From Klenkia sp. PcliD-1-E (GTDB lineage Bacteria; Actinomycetota; Actinomycetes; Mycobacteriales; Geodermatophilaceae), in the NCBI RefSeq assembly GCF_024124375.1, contig NZ_JAMXRZ010000043.1, forward strand, positions 1 to 32,672: a stretch of DNA of 32,672 nucleotides, in the 5' to 3' direction. Shown here piece by piece: positions 1 through 9,136 of the stretch. Under the pieces are notes generated by a model. The model was not told the origin of the DNA. It saw only the letters and a program-made list of their open reading frames with translations, and made no database searches. A program made the translations under genes and the position numbers. Position 1 is the stretch's first letter. The number at the start of each line of letters is the position of its first letter.

Positions 1-1
1 G

Positions 2-118
2 GTCGCCGCCGAACTCAACGGACGACCCCGCCAGACCCTCGGATGGAGAACCCCCGCAGAAGCCCTCAACGACCTACTCTCAGCCCCTCAACCAACCGGT
101 GATGCAACGACCGGTTGA
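2..118 (+). CDS. IS30-family transposase, C-terminal end only (gene begins before the window)
   Basis: The window opens inside a reading frame that ends at a TGA at 116-118. The visible 38 residues include ELNGRPRQTLGWRTPAEAL, which matches the closing segment of the DDE integrase domain of IS30-family transposases (the 'LN.RPRK.LGW.TPAE.L' ending). The catalytic residues lie outside the window, so it cannot be judged intact or active. The codons (for example CTA, TCA, CAA) are less GC-biased than the neighbouring genes, as expected for a mobile element. The element should end shortly after the stop codon, next to the palindromic repeat at 126-207. The exact terminal inverted repeat cannot be fixed because the left end is missing. 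Confidence 0.8.
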   Translation, partial: VAAELNGRPRQTLGWRTPAEALNDLLSAPQPTGDATTG

Positions 119-125
119 ACCCACC

Positions 126-207
126 GGGGTTGATCGTCGTCCGTCCTCCTGCGCGAGATCTGGCGCAGGAGGACGGACTTCGATCAACCCCCCTGATCAT
201 CGCTGGG
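126..207. repeat. Long palindromic intergenic repeat, copy 1
   Basis: Two arms, 126-154 and 163-191, form a hairpin of 27 paired positions (11 bp outer, 16 bp inner) with a 2x2 internal mismatch (137-138 against 179-180) and an 8-base loop. The inner arms are GTCCGTCCTCCTGCGC at 139-154 and its exact complement at 163-178. The stretch 139-207 matches 25352-25420 over 69 aligned bases without a gap, with seven mismatches by eye. The copy begins 11 bases beyond the stop codon of the minus-strand Roadblock gene. It may terminate that gene, be a REP-like mobile palindrome, or mark the edge of the IS30-type element. Confidence 0.8.
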
Positions 208-217
208 GGTGCGGGGG

Positions 218-586
218 TCAGACGTTGACGTCCTTGGCGACCGCGCGCAGCTTGTGCCGGGCCAGCGCCAGGTTCGCGGTGGCGCGGTTGAGCACCAGGT
301 AGATGAACAGGCCCGCGTTGCCGGCGCCCTGCAGCACGTTGATCAGGTGGTACTGGCCCTTGAGCGTGATCAGGATGTCCTCGATCTCGTCGTTGAGCTC
401 GAGGTCGCCGATCGTGCGCAGCTTGGCGCGCACCACGTTGGAGTTGCCGGCCGCCGCGACGTTGAGGTCGAAGCCGGGGCTGCCGCCGGCCGCGAGGGCC
501 ATGCCGCTGTCGGCGTCGACGATCGCCGCGCCGCTGGCGCCCTCGATCTCGAGCAGCGAGGCGATGACGGTGTCGAGCTGTGCCAT
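218..586 (-). CDS. Roadblock/LC7-domain protein
   Basis: This 122-residue protein has the Roadblock/LC7 fold signature near its start, with EGASGAAIVDADSGMALAAGG at residues ~13-33, and fills the usual single-domain length of 110-130 residues. In actinobacteria such proteins usually sit in conservon operons with a sensor kinase, a DUF742 protein and an MglA-like GTPase, and modulate the GTPase. None of those partners is visible here, so it looks like an orphan. The ATG at 586 is chosen because AGGAG lies 8 bases upstream and the domain starts at once; a longer frame to 763 has only low-complexity Pro/Arg sequence. A strong palindromic hairpin follows the stop codon. The family call is firm; the cellular role is unknown. 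Confidence 0.87.
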   Translation of the reverse strand: MAQLDTVIASLLEIEGASGAAIVDADSGMALAAGGSPGFDLNVAAAGNSNVVRAKLRTIGDLELNDEIEDILITLKGQYHLINVLQGAGNAGLFIYLVLNRATANLALARHKLRAVAKDVNV

Positions 587-937
587 GAGGTGGACTCCTG
601 TCGTCTCTGGGTGGTCAGGCCGCGCAGGGGCGGCGCTGGGGGGAGGGACGGCGGCCGGTGCCGCCGGTCCGGGAGCGGTCCGCGGAGGGGGTGGGTGGTC
701 GGTCGGGGGGCGGTCCACGGCCCGCACGCGCTGCCACCAGGAGGACCACCATGCCGACGCCATTCCCTCTTCGCCGTTCCGTCGCGGACCCCGTGCCTCT
801 CAGCCAACCTCACGCTGCGCGCTCGGGCAACCTTGCTGGGTAACCCCCAGGTCAGCCTGCGGGGAGGCCCGGGGTCGGACGACGGACCGCCCTCGGCTAC
901 CTTCCGCGGTCGACGCCGCTGCACGCCGGAGGACCCC
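587..937. other. Intergenic region between divergent Roadblock and bioY genes
   Basis: This 351-base gap must carry the promoters of the two divergent genes. No convincing small gene is seen. At 802-840 there are two similar direct elements, GCCAACCTCACGCTG and GGCAACCTTGCTGGG, about 23 bases apart, followed by GGTAACC, upstream of bioY. They do not match the BirA or BioQ operators I know. A CGGAGGA ribosome site lies just before bioY. Confidence 0.4.
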
Positions 938-1501
938 ATGAAGACCCGCGACCTCGCCTACGTGGCCCTGTTCGCCGCGCTCACCGCGGTGCTCGGGCTG
1001 GTCCCGGCGATCACCGTGGGTCCGGTGCCGATCACCGCGCAGACGCTGGGCGTGATGCTCGCCGGGTCCGTGCTGGGCGCCCGCCGAGGCTTCCTCGCCC
1101 TGGCGCTGTTCCTGGTGCTGGTCGCCGTCGGGCTGCCGGTGCTGCCCGGTGGTGGCGGGGGGCTGGCGGTCTTCGCCGGCCCGACCGCGGGGTACCTGCT
1201 CGCCTGGCCGTTCGCCGCCGCGGTGATCGGGGCGATCACCGAGTGGGCATGGTCCCGGTACACCCTGGGGTGGGCGGTGCTGGCCAACGTCGTGGGCGGC
1301 ATCGTGGTGGTCTACGCCGTCGGCGTGCCGGTGCTGGCCCTGGTCCTGGACCTCTCCCCGGGGGTCGCGCTGGCCACGGGTGCGGCACCCTTCCTGGTCG
1401 GCGACGCGGTGAAGGTGGTCATCGCCTCCGTGGTCGCCGTCCAGGTCCGCCGGGCCTACCCGGTCATCGAGCGGCCGCGCCGGGCGGCACCTGCCTCGTG
1501 A
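938..1501 (+). CDS. bioY: Biotin ECF transporter substrate-binding (S) component BioY
   Basis: This 187-residue, almost wholly hydrophobic protein has about six membrane segments. BioY features are visible: the N-terminal LAYVALFAALTAVLG, the PVPITAQTLGVMLAGSVLG segment (the P[VI]P.T.QT..V...G motif of BioY), and GPTAGYLLAWPFAA (the GPT.GY...P motif). BioY binds biotin with high affinity in the membrane and works with an energy-coupling module. That module follows directly: the next gene starts with a GTGA overlap at 1498. The ATG at 938 follows a CGGAGGA ribosome site. The length is normal (180-200 residues). The order bioY-bioM-bioN is that of a complete dedicated biotin importer. Function is close to certain from motifs and context. 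Confidence 0.96.
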   Translation: MKTRDLAYVALFAALTAVLGLVPAITVGPVPITAQTLGVMLAGSVLGARRGFLALALFLVLVAVGLPVLPGGGGGLAVFAGPTAGYLLAWPFAAAVIGAITEWAWSRYTLGWAVLANVVGGIVVVYAVGVPVLALVLDLSPGVALATGAAPFLVGDAVKVVIASVVAVQVRRAYPVIERPRRAAPAS

Positions 1502-2232
1502 GGCGACGGCGCCCGGCCGCCGGGGCCGCGGTCGCCGACCCCACCCGGGGCATCGAGCTGCGCGGCGTCGGGCACGCCTACGCCCAGCGCGCGGTGCTGC
1601 ACGACCTGGACCTGCGGCTCACCGAGCGCCGCATCGGCGTCGTCGGTGCGAACGGGTCGGGCAAGTCGACCTTCGCCCGGCTGCTCAACGGCCTGGTGCT
1701 GCCCACCGAGGGCGAGGTGCTGGTGGACGGGCTGTCCACGGCCACCCAGCTGACCGCCGTCCGTCGGCGGGTCGGGTTCGTCTTCCAGGACCCCGACGCC
1801 CAGATCGTGCACCCCACGGTCGCCGAGGACGTCGCCTTCGGGCTGGTGAACCAGGGCGTGCCGGCCGCCGAGCGGGAGGTGCGGGTGCAGGCCGCGCTGG
1901 AACGGTTCGGCCTGGCCGGGCACGCCGACCACCCCGCCCACCTGCTCTCGGGCGGGCAGAAGCAGCTGCTGGCCATCGCCGGGGTGCTGGTGATGCGCCC
2001 GGCCCGGGTCGTGTTCGACGAGCCGACCACCCTGCTGGACCTGGTCAACACCCGCCGGGTCGCCGAGCTGGTGGCCTCGCTGGAGGAGCAGGTGCTGGTC
2101 GTCAGCCACGACCTGGACCTGCTGGCGGACTTCGACCGGGTGCTGGTCGTGGACGGCGGCACCGTGGTCGCCGACGACGCCCCGGCACCGGCCCTGGCCC
2201 GCTACCGCGAGCTGATGGCCGCGCGGCCATGA
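1498..2232 (+). CDS. bioM: Biotin ECF transporter ATPase BioM
   Basis: This 244-residue ABC ATPase of the energy-coupling-factor type powers biotin uptake through BioN and BioY. It has Walker A GANGSGKST, a Q-loop in FVFQDPDAQI (the DPD.Q form is typical of EcfA/CbiO/BioM ATPases), signature LSGGQKQ, Walker B VVFDEPTT and switch histidine VVSHD. The GTG start at 1498 overlaps the bioY stop as GTGA, and its stop overlaps the bioN start as ATGA, so the three genes are probably translationally coupled. Upstream in-frame codons lie inside bioY and are not expected to be used. As in other group I ECF systems only one ATPase is encoded, so it probably acts as a homodimer. Confidence 0.94.
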   Translation: MRRRRPAAGAAVADPTRGIELRGVGHAYAQRAVLHDLDLRLTERRIGVVGANGSGKSTFARLLNGLVLPTEGEVLVDGLSTATQLTAVRRRVGFVFQDPDAQIVHPTVAEDVAFGLVNQGVPAAEREVRVQAALERFGLAGHADHPAHLLSGGQKQLLAIAGVLVMRPARVVFDEPTTLLDLVNTRRVAELVASLEEQVLVVSHDLDLLADFDRVLVVDGGTVVADDAPAPALARYRELMAARP

Positions 2233-2930
2233 CCCTGGCCCTCTACGTCCCGCGCGCCAGCCCGGTGCACCGGGCACCGGCCTGGCTGGAGCTGCTCGTC
2301 CTCGCCGCCGGCAGCGTGGCGCTGTTCGTGCTGTCGTCCTGGCCGGTGGTGCTCGGCGGGCTGGCCCTCGTGCTGCTGGTGGGGCTGGGGGCGGCGCGGT
2401 TGCCCGCGTCGGTGCTCGTGGCGCAGGCCCGGGCGGTCGCCTGGTTCCTGGTGGCGGTGCTGGTCGTGCGCGTCCTCGTCGAGGGCTGGCGGGTCGGTCT
2501 CGTCGACGGCGGGCTGACCGTCGTCCGGCTGCTGGTGCTCGTGCTCGCCGCCGCCGTCGTCACCGCCACCTGCCGGGTCTCGGAGATGGTCGCGGTGGTG
2601 GAGGCCGTGTGCTCGCCGCTGCGGGTCCTCGGCGTCCGGCCGGCCCGCATCGGACTGCTGGTGGCGCTGGCGCTGCGGTTCGTGCCGGTGCTGGGCGAGC
2701 GCGCGGCGCGGATCCGGGAGGCGCAGGCGGCCCGGGGCGGGGCCACCCGGGGCCCGCGGGCGCTGGCCCGCACCGCGGTGCCGCTGCTGGTGCAGCTGCT
2801 GGTGCTGGCGCACACGCTCGCCGAGGCACTGGACGCCCGTGGGGCCGACGCCCCGGCCGAGCGGGTCAGGGGGCGCCGTCCCCCTCGTCGTCCAGCCAGC
2901 GGGCCAGGAACACCTTCTCCTCCGGCGTGA
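2229..2930 (+). CDS. bioN: Biotin ECF transporter transmembrane (T) component BioN
   Basis: This 233-residue membrane protein is the scaffold coupling BioM to BioY. It has several hydrophobic spans (for example residues ~18-50 and ~80-115). The two short Ala-Arg-Gly coupling motifs of EcfT proteins are visible: AQAARGG near residue 165 and LDARGAD near residue 200. It starts at an ATGA overlap with bioM. The last ~30 residues are Arg/Pro-rich, and their codons overlap by 65 bases the 3' end of the convergent thioesterase gene. That tail is longer than usual for BioN and may be neutral read-through sequence rather than a domain. No terminator is visible between the two convergent genes. Confidence 0.92.
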   Translation: MTLALYVPRASPVHRAPAWLELLVLAAGSVALFVLSSWPVVLGGLALVLLVGLGAARLPASVLVAQARAVAWFLVAVLVVRVLVEGWRVGLVDGGLTVVRLLVLVLAAAVVTATCRVSEMVAVVEAVCSPLRVLGVRPARIGLLVALALRFVPVLGERAARIREAQAARGGATRGPRALARTAVPLLVQLLVLAHTLAEALDARGADAPAERVRGRRPPRRPASGPGTPSPPA

Positions 2931-3288
2931 TCCGGCGGGGGCGCTCGAGGGCGAAGTCGTAGGGCACCAGCACCGTGCTGCCGGTGACCGCGAGGACGCC
3001 GTGGTCGAACAGCTCGTAGTGGCAGGTCAGGGAGGCCGCGCGGATGCCGGAGACCCAGATCTGCACGGTGAGCGGCTCGGCGTCGTAGACGACCGGCCGG
3101 CGGTAGGCGACCTGGTGGGAGTGCACGACCAGGCCGCGCCGCATGCCGGTCTTCTCGTCGTGGGTGGGCTGGTCGAAGAACAGCGCCACCCGGGCGGTCT
3201 CGAAGTAGCCGAGGAACGCCACGTTGTTGACGTGCTGGTAGGCGTCCATGTCCGACCAGCGCATGGGGACCTGCACCGTGAACCTCAC
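2866..3288 (-). CDS. Acyl-CoA thioesterase, hotdog fold (4HBT/YbgC-like)
   Basis: This 140-residue single-domain hotdog protein carries the 4-hydroxybenzoyl-CoA thioesterase signature MRWSDMDAYQHVNNVAFLGY, in which the Asp and the HVNN stretch form the active site and CoA-binding helix. It should hydrolyse an acyl-CoA thioester in the cytosol; the substrate cannot be read from sequence. I place the start at the GTG at 3288, giving VRFTVQVPMRWSD; a TACGGT -10-like hexamer ends 8 bases upstream and no clear ribosome site is seen, so the mRNA may be leaderless. From memory, a hotdog protein also lies near ettA in mycobacteria, suggesting conserved neighbourhood. Its 3' end overlaps bioN. Confidence 0.88.
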   Translation of the reverse strand: MRFTVQVPMRWSDMDAYQHVNNVAFLGYFETARVALFFDQPTHDEKTGMRRGLVVHSHQVAYRRPVVYDAEPLTVQIWVSGIRAASLTCHYELFDHGVLAVTGSTVLVPYDFALERPRRITPEEKVFLARWLDDEGDGAP

Positions 3289-3296
3289 GGGGCCGC

Positions 3297-3314
3297 ACCG
3301 TACCGGCCTACGGT
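3297..3314. promoter_or_regulatory. Compact divergent promoter with two TACGGT -10 elements
   Basis: On the plus strand TACGGT at 3309-3314 ends 6 bases before the GTG at 3321. On the minus strand TACGGT occupies 3302-3297 and ends 8 bases before the GTG at 3288. The start codons are only 32 bases apart with no Shine-Dalgarno on either side. This fits back-to-back leaderless promoters of the actinobacterial TANNNT type; no start-site data are available. Confidence 0.5.
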
Positions 3315-3320
3315 GGCGCG

Positions 3321-3734
3321 GTGACGTGGCCGGCGGGCGCCCCGGGGGTGGTGCAGCTGCCCTCGGGCCGCCGGGTGCGCGGCCGGGGGCTGCGGCAGGA
3401 CCTGCCCGCCCCGGGGTTCGGGTTGGTGCTGCTGGGCCGCGACCGGCCGGTGCCGTGGCCGCACCGCTGGGTGGCGTGGCCCGACTTCCGCCTGCCCCGC
3501 TCCGCCGACGACCTGCGCGCGGCGTTGCGCGACCTGCTGGACCGGTCGGGCAGCGAGCAGGTCGAGGTCGCCTGCGCCGGCGGCACCGGGCGCTCGGGCA
3601 CGGCGCTGGCCTGCCTGGCAGTGCTGGACGGCGTCCCACCTGCGGAGGCGGTGAGCTGGGTGCGCGCCCACTACCGGCCGCGGGCCGTCGAGACACCCCG
3701 GCAGCGCCGGTTCGTCGCTCGCTGGACCCCCTGA
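3321..3734 (+). CDS. Small dual-specificity/tyrosine-phosphatase-like protein
   Basis: This 137-residue cytosolic protein has the Cys-based phosphatase P-loop CAGGTGRSG (C85 to R91, CX5R followed by S/T), preceded by a Val-rich strand as in the PTP/DSP fold. A candidate general-acid Asp lies in WPDFRLP at residues ~51-57. The C-terminal RHFV-type ending (QRRFVARW) resembles other small actinobacterial phosphatases of this group. The substrate could be a phosphotyrosine protein or a small phosphorylated molecule; nothing nearby decides this. It starts at a GTG at 3321 with a -10 element only 6 bases upstream, suggesting a leaderless transcript. It ends three bases before a strong hairpin terminator shared with ettA on the other strand. 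Confidence 0.85.
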   Translation: MTWPAGAPGVVQLPSGRRVRGRGLRQDLPAPGFGLVLLGRDRPVPWPHRWVAWPDFRLPRSADDLRAALRDLLDRSGSEQVEVACAGGTGRSGTALACLAVLDGVPPAEAVSWVRAHYRPRAVETPRQRRFVARWTP

Positions 3735-3736
3735 GG

Positions 3737-3769
3737 AGGAGGGGCGCTCCCGGCGGGAGCGCCCCTCCT
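3737..3769. terminator. Bidirectional hairpin terminator
   Basis: Perfect 15-bp arms (3737-3751 and 3755-3769) with a 3-base loop lie between the convergent stops of the phosphatase gene (3734) and ettA (3772). There is no T-run, as is usual in high-GC actinobacteria. The position between two convergent genes supports termination in both directions. Confidence 0.88.
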
Positions 3770-3771
3770 GC

Positions 3772-5442
<1,671 letters not shown>

Positions 5443-5556
5443 GGGAGCCTTCCGTCGTCTTCGGGGATCGAGCTGGGCTGGTCGGCGGGGGCGACACCCG
5501 GTCGCCACGACACGCCTGCCCCCAGTCTCCCAGCCCCGGGCAACCCCGCGGGCGCC

Positions 5557-5580
5557 GGGACCGGCCGGTCGGCCGGCCCC
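5557..5580 (-). terminator. Probable hairpin terminator after ssb
   Basis: Arms 5557-5566 and 5571-5580 pair over 10 positions (one G-U in the minus-strand RNA) with a 4-base loop, 12 bases beyond the ssb stop codon and upstream of ettA. It may end most ssb transcripts; ettA then needs its own promoter within about 115 bases. Confidence 0.5.
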
Positions 5581-5592
5581 GGCTGCGTCGGG

Positions 5593-6084
5593 TCAGAACG
5601 GGGCGTCGACGAGGTCACCGGCCTCGGCCGCGGCCCGGTCGTCCAGCGGAGCCCCGTCGTCGAGCGTGGCCCCGTCGTCGAGCGGGTTGCTGGGGTCCGC
5701 AGGCCCGGGCGCGGCGACCTCCGGGTTCCGGGGCGTGCGCTTGAAGGTCGCGCTGCCGCGGCTCAGGTCGTGCCCCACGAGGGAGGCCTTGATGACCGTG
5801 CGGCTGCGCTTGGCGCCGTCCACCTCGTACTCCGAGGTCGAGATGCGGCCGATGACCACCACGGGGTCACCCTTGACCACACCGGCGGAGACGTTGCCGC
5901 CGAGGGTGTTCCAGGCGTCGACGTCGACGTAGAAGGTGTCGCCGTCCACCCACTGGCCGGTGGCGGCATCGACACGCCGCTCGGTCGAGGCCAGCCGGAA
6001 CTTGGTCACCTCGCCGTTGCCGGCGCGGCGGCGGACGGGCGAGTCGACGACGTTGCCGATCACGGTGACGGGGATGCTGCTCAC
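5593..6084 (-). CDS. ssb: Single-stranded DNA-binding protein, second-type paralogue
   Basis: This 163-residue protein has an N-terminal OB fold (residues ~1-110): SSIPVTVIGNVVDSPVRRR, TKFRLAST, FYVDVDAWN and VVKGDPVVVIGR match bacterial SSB strands. It ends in a short acidic/Pro linker and DLVDAPF, a weak version of the DDDIPF tip that recruits partner proteins. It is likely the accessory SSB of actinobacteria rather than the essential SsbA, which normally sits with rpsF-rpsR; that is inferred from its context next to ettA. The GTG at 6084 has GGAGG upstream at good spacing. The longer open frame upstream covers the tRNA region on the other strand and is not coding. Confidence 0.88.
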   Translation of the reverse strand: MSSIPVTVIGNVVDSPVRRRAGNGEVTKFRLASTERRVDAATGQWVDGDTFYVDVDAWNTLGGNVSAGVVKGDPVVVIGRISTSEYEVDGAKRSRTVIKASLVGHDLSRGSATFKRTPRNPEVAAPGPADPSNPLDDGATLDDGAPLDDRAAAEAGDLVDAPF

Positions 6085-6258
6085 GGTGCTCCTCCAGGGG
6101 TCGGCCGGCCCCGGTGGCCGGACGCCGACACCGTCCCGCCGGGCGACCCAGGGCGGGGACCGCAGCCAGGATCTGTGGACGGGCACCCGGGTTGTGGACG
6201 CCGGCCAGCACGGCGCCGCCCGACCGTGTAGGGCGGGTGGGATGATCGGCGCCGCCGA

Positions 6259-6331
6259 GCGCCCGTAGCTCAGCGGATAGAGCAGGGGCCTTCTAATCCC
6301 TTGGTCGCAGGTTCGATTCCTGCCGGGCGCA
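6259..6331 (+). tRNA. tRNA-Arg (anticodon UCU)
   Basis: A full 73-base cloverleaf can be drawn: acceptor GCGCCCG with CGGGCGC, T8 A9, D stem GCTC/GAGC with loop AGCGGATA, anticodon loop CTTCTAA with anticodon TCT, five-base variable loop TGGTC, T stem GCAGG/CCTGC with loop TTCGATT, and discriminator A. CCA is not encoded. The anticodon stem (GGGGC against TCCCT) has a C-U mismatch at the pair next to the loop and a G-U at its base. It reads AGA, a rare codon in this GC-rich genome. Confidence 0.95.
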
Positions 6332-6503
6332 CCCGTCCCGCCGGACACGCCCGGTCGCAGCCCGCGCGGTGCAGGCGTGTCGGCCACCTGACCAGCACCG
6401 GAGGTGTCCGGGGTCAGCCGTGCCGGTTCGACGCGGCGGCCGGCGGCTGGCACGGTCGATGGCTCCCGTACGCACCAGCAGGACGTCGAGAGGACAGCGA
6501 CCC

Positions 6504-6803
6504 GTGCTCACCCTGACCGAGAACGCCGCCACCGCGATCGCCACCCTGGTGGAGGGTGCGCAGGCCCCCGCCGACGCGGGGCTGCGCATCAGCGACTCCG
6601 CCCAGCCCGGTCCAGAGCTGGAGCTCACCCTGGCCGCCGCGCCCGAGCCCGCCGACGACGTCGTGGAGGCCCCCGGCACCGACGGCCGCGGCGCGCGCGT
6701 CTTCCTGGACGGACCGGCCTCGGCCGCGCTGGCCGGCAAGACCCTCGACGCCGCCGCCGACGCCGAGGGCCGTCTGCAGTTCGGCCTGCGCGAGCAGCCC
6801 TGA
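6504..6803 (+). CDS. HesB/IscA-like protein lacking cysteines
   Basis: This 99-residue protein begins MLTLTENAATAIATLV, the typical opening of HesB/IscA (A-type Fe-S carrier) family proteins, and keeps the later ARVFLDGPASAALAGKTLDA and LQFGL segments. It contains no cysteine at all, so the three Cys ligands used by true A-type carriers are absent and it cannot hold a cluster in the normal way. Cysteine-free relatives are common in actinobacteria but have no agreed function. The GTG at 6504 follows an AGAGGA ribosome site at about 9 bases. It is a single gene between a tRNA and a strong hairpin terminator. Confidence 0.82.
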   Translation: MLTLTENAATAIATLVEGAQAPADAGLRISDSAQPGPELELTLAAAPEPADDVVEAPGTDGRGARVFLDGPASAALAGKTLDAAADAEGRLQFGLREQP

Positions 6804-6810
6804 GCCGCGG

Positions 6811-6841
6811 GTGCGGGGACCCCGGACCGGGGTCCCCGCAC
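6811..6841. terminator. Bidirectional hairpin terminator
   Basis: Perfect 14-bp arms (6811-6824 and 6828-6841) with a GAC loop sit between the stop of the HesB-like gene (6803) and the convergent stop of the LLM oxidoreductase gene (6851). Confidence 0.88.
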
Positions 6842-6850
6842 CGGGCGCGC

Positions 6851-7870
6851 TCAGCGCGCGGGCGACCAGCCGATCGCGGGGGCGACCTCGCGGACGACGG
6901 TCTCCAGCAGCCGGGCGTTGTAGTCGACGCCGAGCATGTTGGGGACGGTCAGCAGCAGCGTGTCGGCCTCGCGCACGGCGGCGTCCTTCGCCAGTTCCTC
7001 GGCCAGCTGGTCCGGCGGGCCGGCGTAGGTCTTGCCGAAGCGTGACCGCATGCCGTCCAGGATGCCGACCTGGTCCTCACCGGACCGGTCGCCGAAGTAC
7101 ACCCGGTCCTCGTCGGTGGTCACCGGCATCACGCTGCGGCTGACCGAGACGCGGGGCTCGCGGTCCCACCCGGCGTCGGCGAACGCGGACCGGAAGCGGG
7201 CGATCTGCTCGGCCTGCAGCTCGTCGAAGGGGATGCCGGTGTCCTCGGTGAGCAGCGTCGAGCTCATCAGGTTCATGCCCTGCTGACCGGTCCACACCGC
7301 GGTCTCGCGGGTCCCCGACCCCCACCAGATGCGCTCGGGCAGGCCCTCGGACCGTGGCTGGATCCCCAGCCGGCCGGTGACGCCCCCGGTCATCCGCGGG
7401 TCGGCGTCGACCACCCCCGCGCCGGCGATCGCGGCACGGAACAGCTCGGTGTGCTGACGCGCCGTCGCACCGCCGTCGTCGTCGAAGCGGTAACCGAACG
7501 CGGTCGCGCCGCGCAGCGCGGTCTCCGGTGACCCCCGGCTGATGCCCAGCTGCAGCCGCCCGTCGGCGAGCAGGTCGGTGATGGCCGCCTCCTCCGCCAT
7601 GTACAGCGGGTTCTCGTACCGCATGTCGATGACGCCGGTGCCGATCTCGATGTGCGAGGTGCGGGCGGCGACGGCGGCCAAGAGCGGGAACGGCGCAGCC
7701 AGCTGGCGGGCGAAGTGGTGCACGCGGAAGAACGCGCCGTCCAGCCCGAGCTCCTCCGCGGCGACCGCGAGCTCGACGCTCTGCACCAGCGCCTCGCGGC
7801 CGGTGCGCACCCGCGACCCGTGCCCGGGGTTCCAGTTCCCGAAGCTCAGGAAACCGATCTTCTTGTCCAT
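6851..7870 (-). CDS. LLM-class (luciferase-like) flavin- or F420-dependent oxidoreductase
   Basis: This 339-residue protein has the bacterial-luciferase TIM-barrel layout: IGFLSFGNW at the first strand, AVAAEELGLDGAFFRVHHF (the EELG.D....EHH-type motif), PFPLLAAVAARTSHIEIGTGV, then MAEEAAITDLLADGRLQLGISRG, the signature of the LLM family. The FRVHHF and RGSPE stretches line the cofactor pocket. It may use FMN or F420; the genome makes FO, the F420 precursor, so either is possible. The substrate is unknown. ATG 7870 is preceded by GGGAGGA. A perfect 13-bp hairpin ends at that ribosome site, which may matter for control. It lies 71 bases downstream of the Old Yellow Enzyme gene on the same strand. 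Confidence 0.9.
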   Translation of the reverse strand: MDKKIGFLSFGNWNPGHGSRVRTGREALVQSVELAVAAEELGLDGAFFRVHHFARQLAAPFPLLAAVAARTSHIEIGTGVIDMRYENPLYMAEEAAITDLLADGRLQLGISRGSPETALRGATAFGYRFDDDGGATARQHTELFRAAIAGAGVVDADPRMTGGVTGRLGIQPRSEGLPERIWWGSGTRETAVWTGQQGMNLMSSTLLTEDTGIPFDELQAEQIARFRSAFADAGWDREPRVSVSRSVMPVTTDEDRVYFGDRSGEDQVGILDGMRSRFGKTYAGPPDQLAEELAKDAAVREADTLLLTVPNMLGVDYNARLLETVVREVAPAIGWSPAR

Positions 7871-7878
7871 GGGGTCCT

Positions 7879-7915
7879 CCCTGTCCGCCCCGTGCAGCGC
7901 CTGGGGCGGACAGGG
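7879..7915 (-). promoter_or_regulatory. Perfect 13-bp hairpin overlapping the LLM oxidoreductase ribosome site
   Basis: Arms 7879-7891 and 7903-7915 are exact complements with an 11-base loop. On the minus strand the second arm ends in GGACAGGG and runs into GGGAGGA, the ribosome site of the gene starting at 7870. It could be a terminator for the upstream oxidoreductase gene, a leader hairpin that masks the ribosome site, or a DNA operator. Confidence 0.6.
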
Positions 7916-7941
7916 TATTCCAACGTTCAACCAGATGGGCG

Positions 7942-9018
<1,077 letters not shown>

Positions 9019-9136
9019 GCCCGGGGCAGCGGCTCCGGCGCCGGGACGATTCCGGACCGGGGGTGCGAGCCCGGCCACACTCTGACCCGACCCCCACCAC
9101 CACATCTGCCACAGAGGGCCACTCACGGCACAGACA

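Noticed and set aside
802-840. Direct repeat upstream of bioY as a possible biotin operator
   Set aside because: It does not fit the BirA, BioR or BioQ consensus sites I know; mentioned only under the intergenic region.
6170-6203. Two TGTGGACG words near ssb, resembling half of a DnaA box
   Set aside because: They match the DnaA box at only about seven of nine positions, are not clustered, and no origin genes are nearby.
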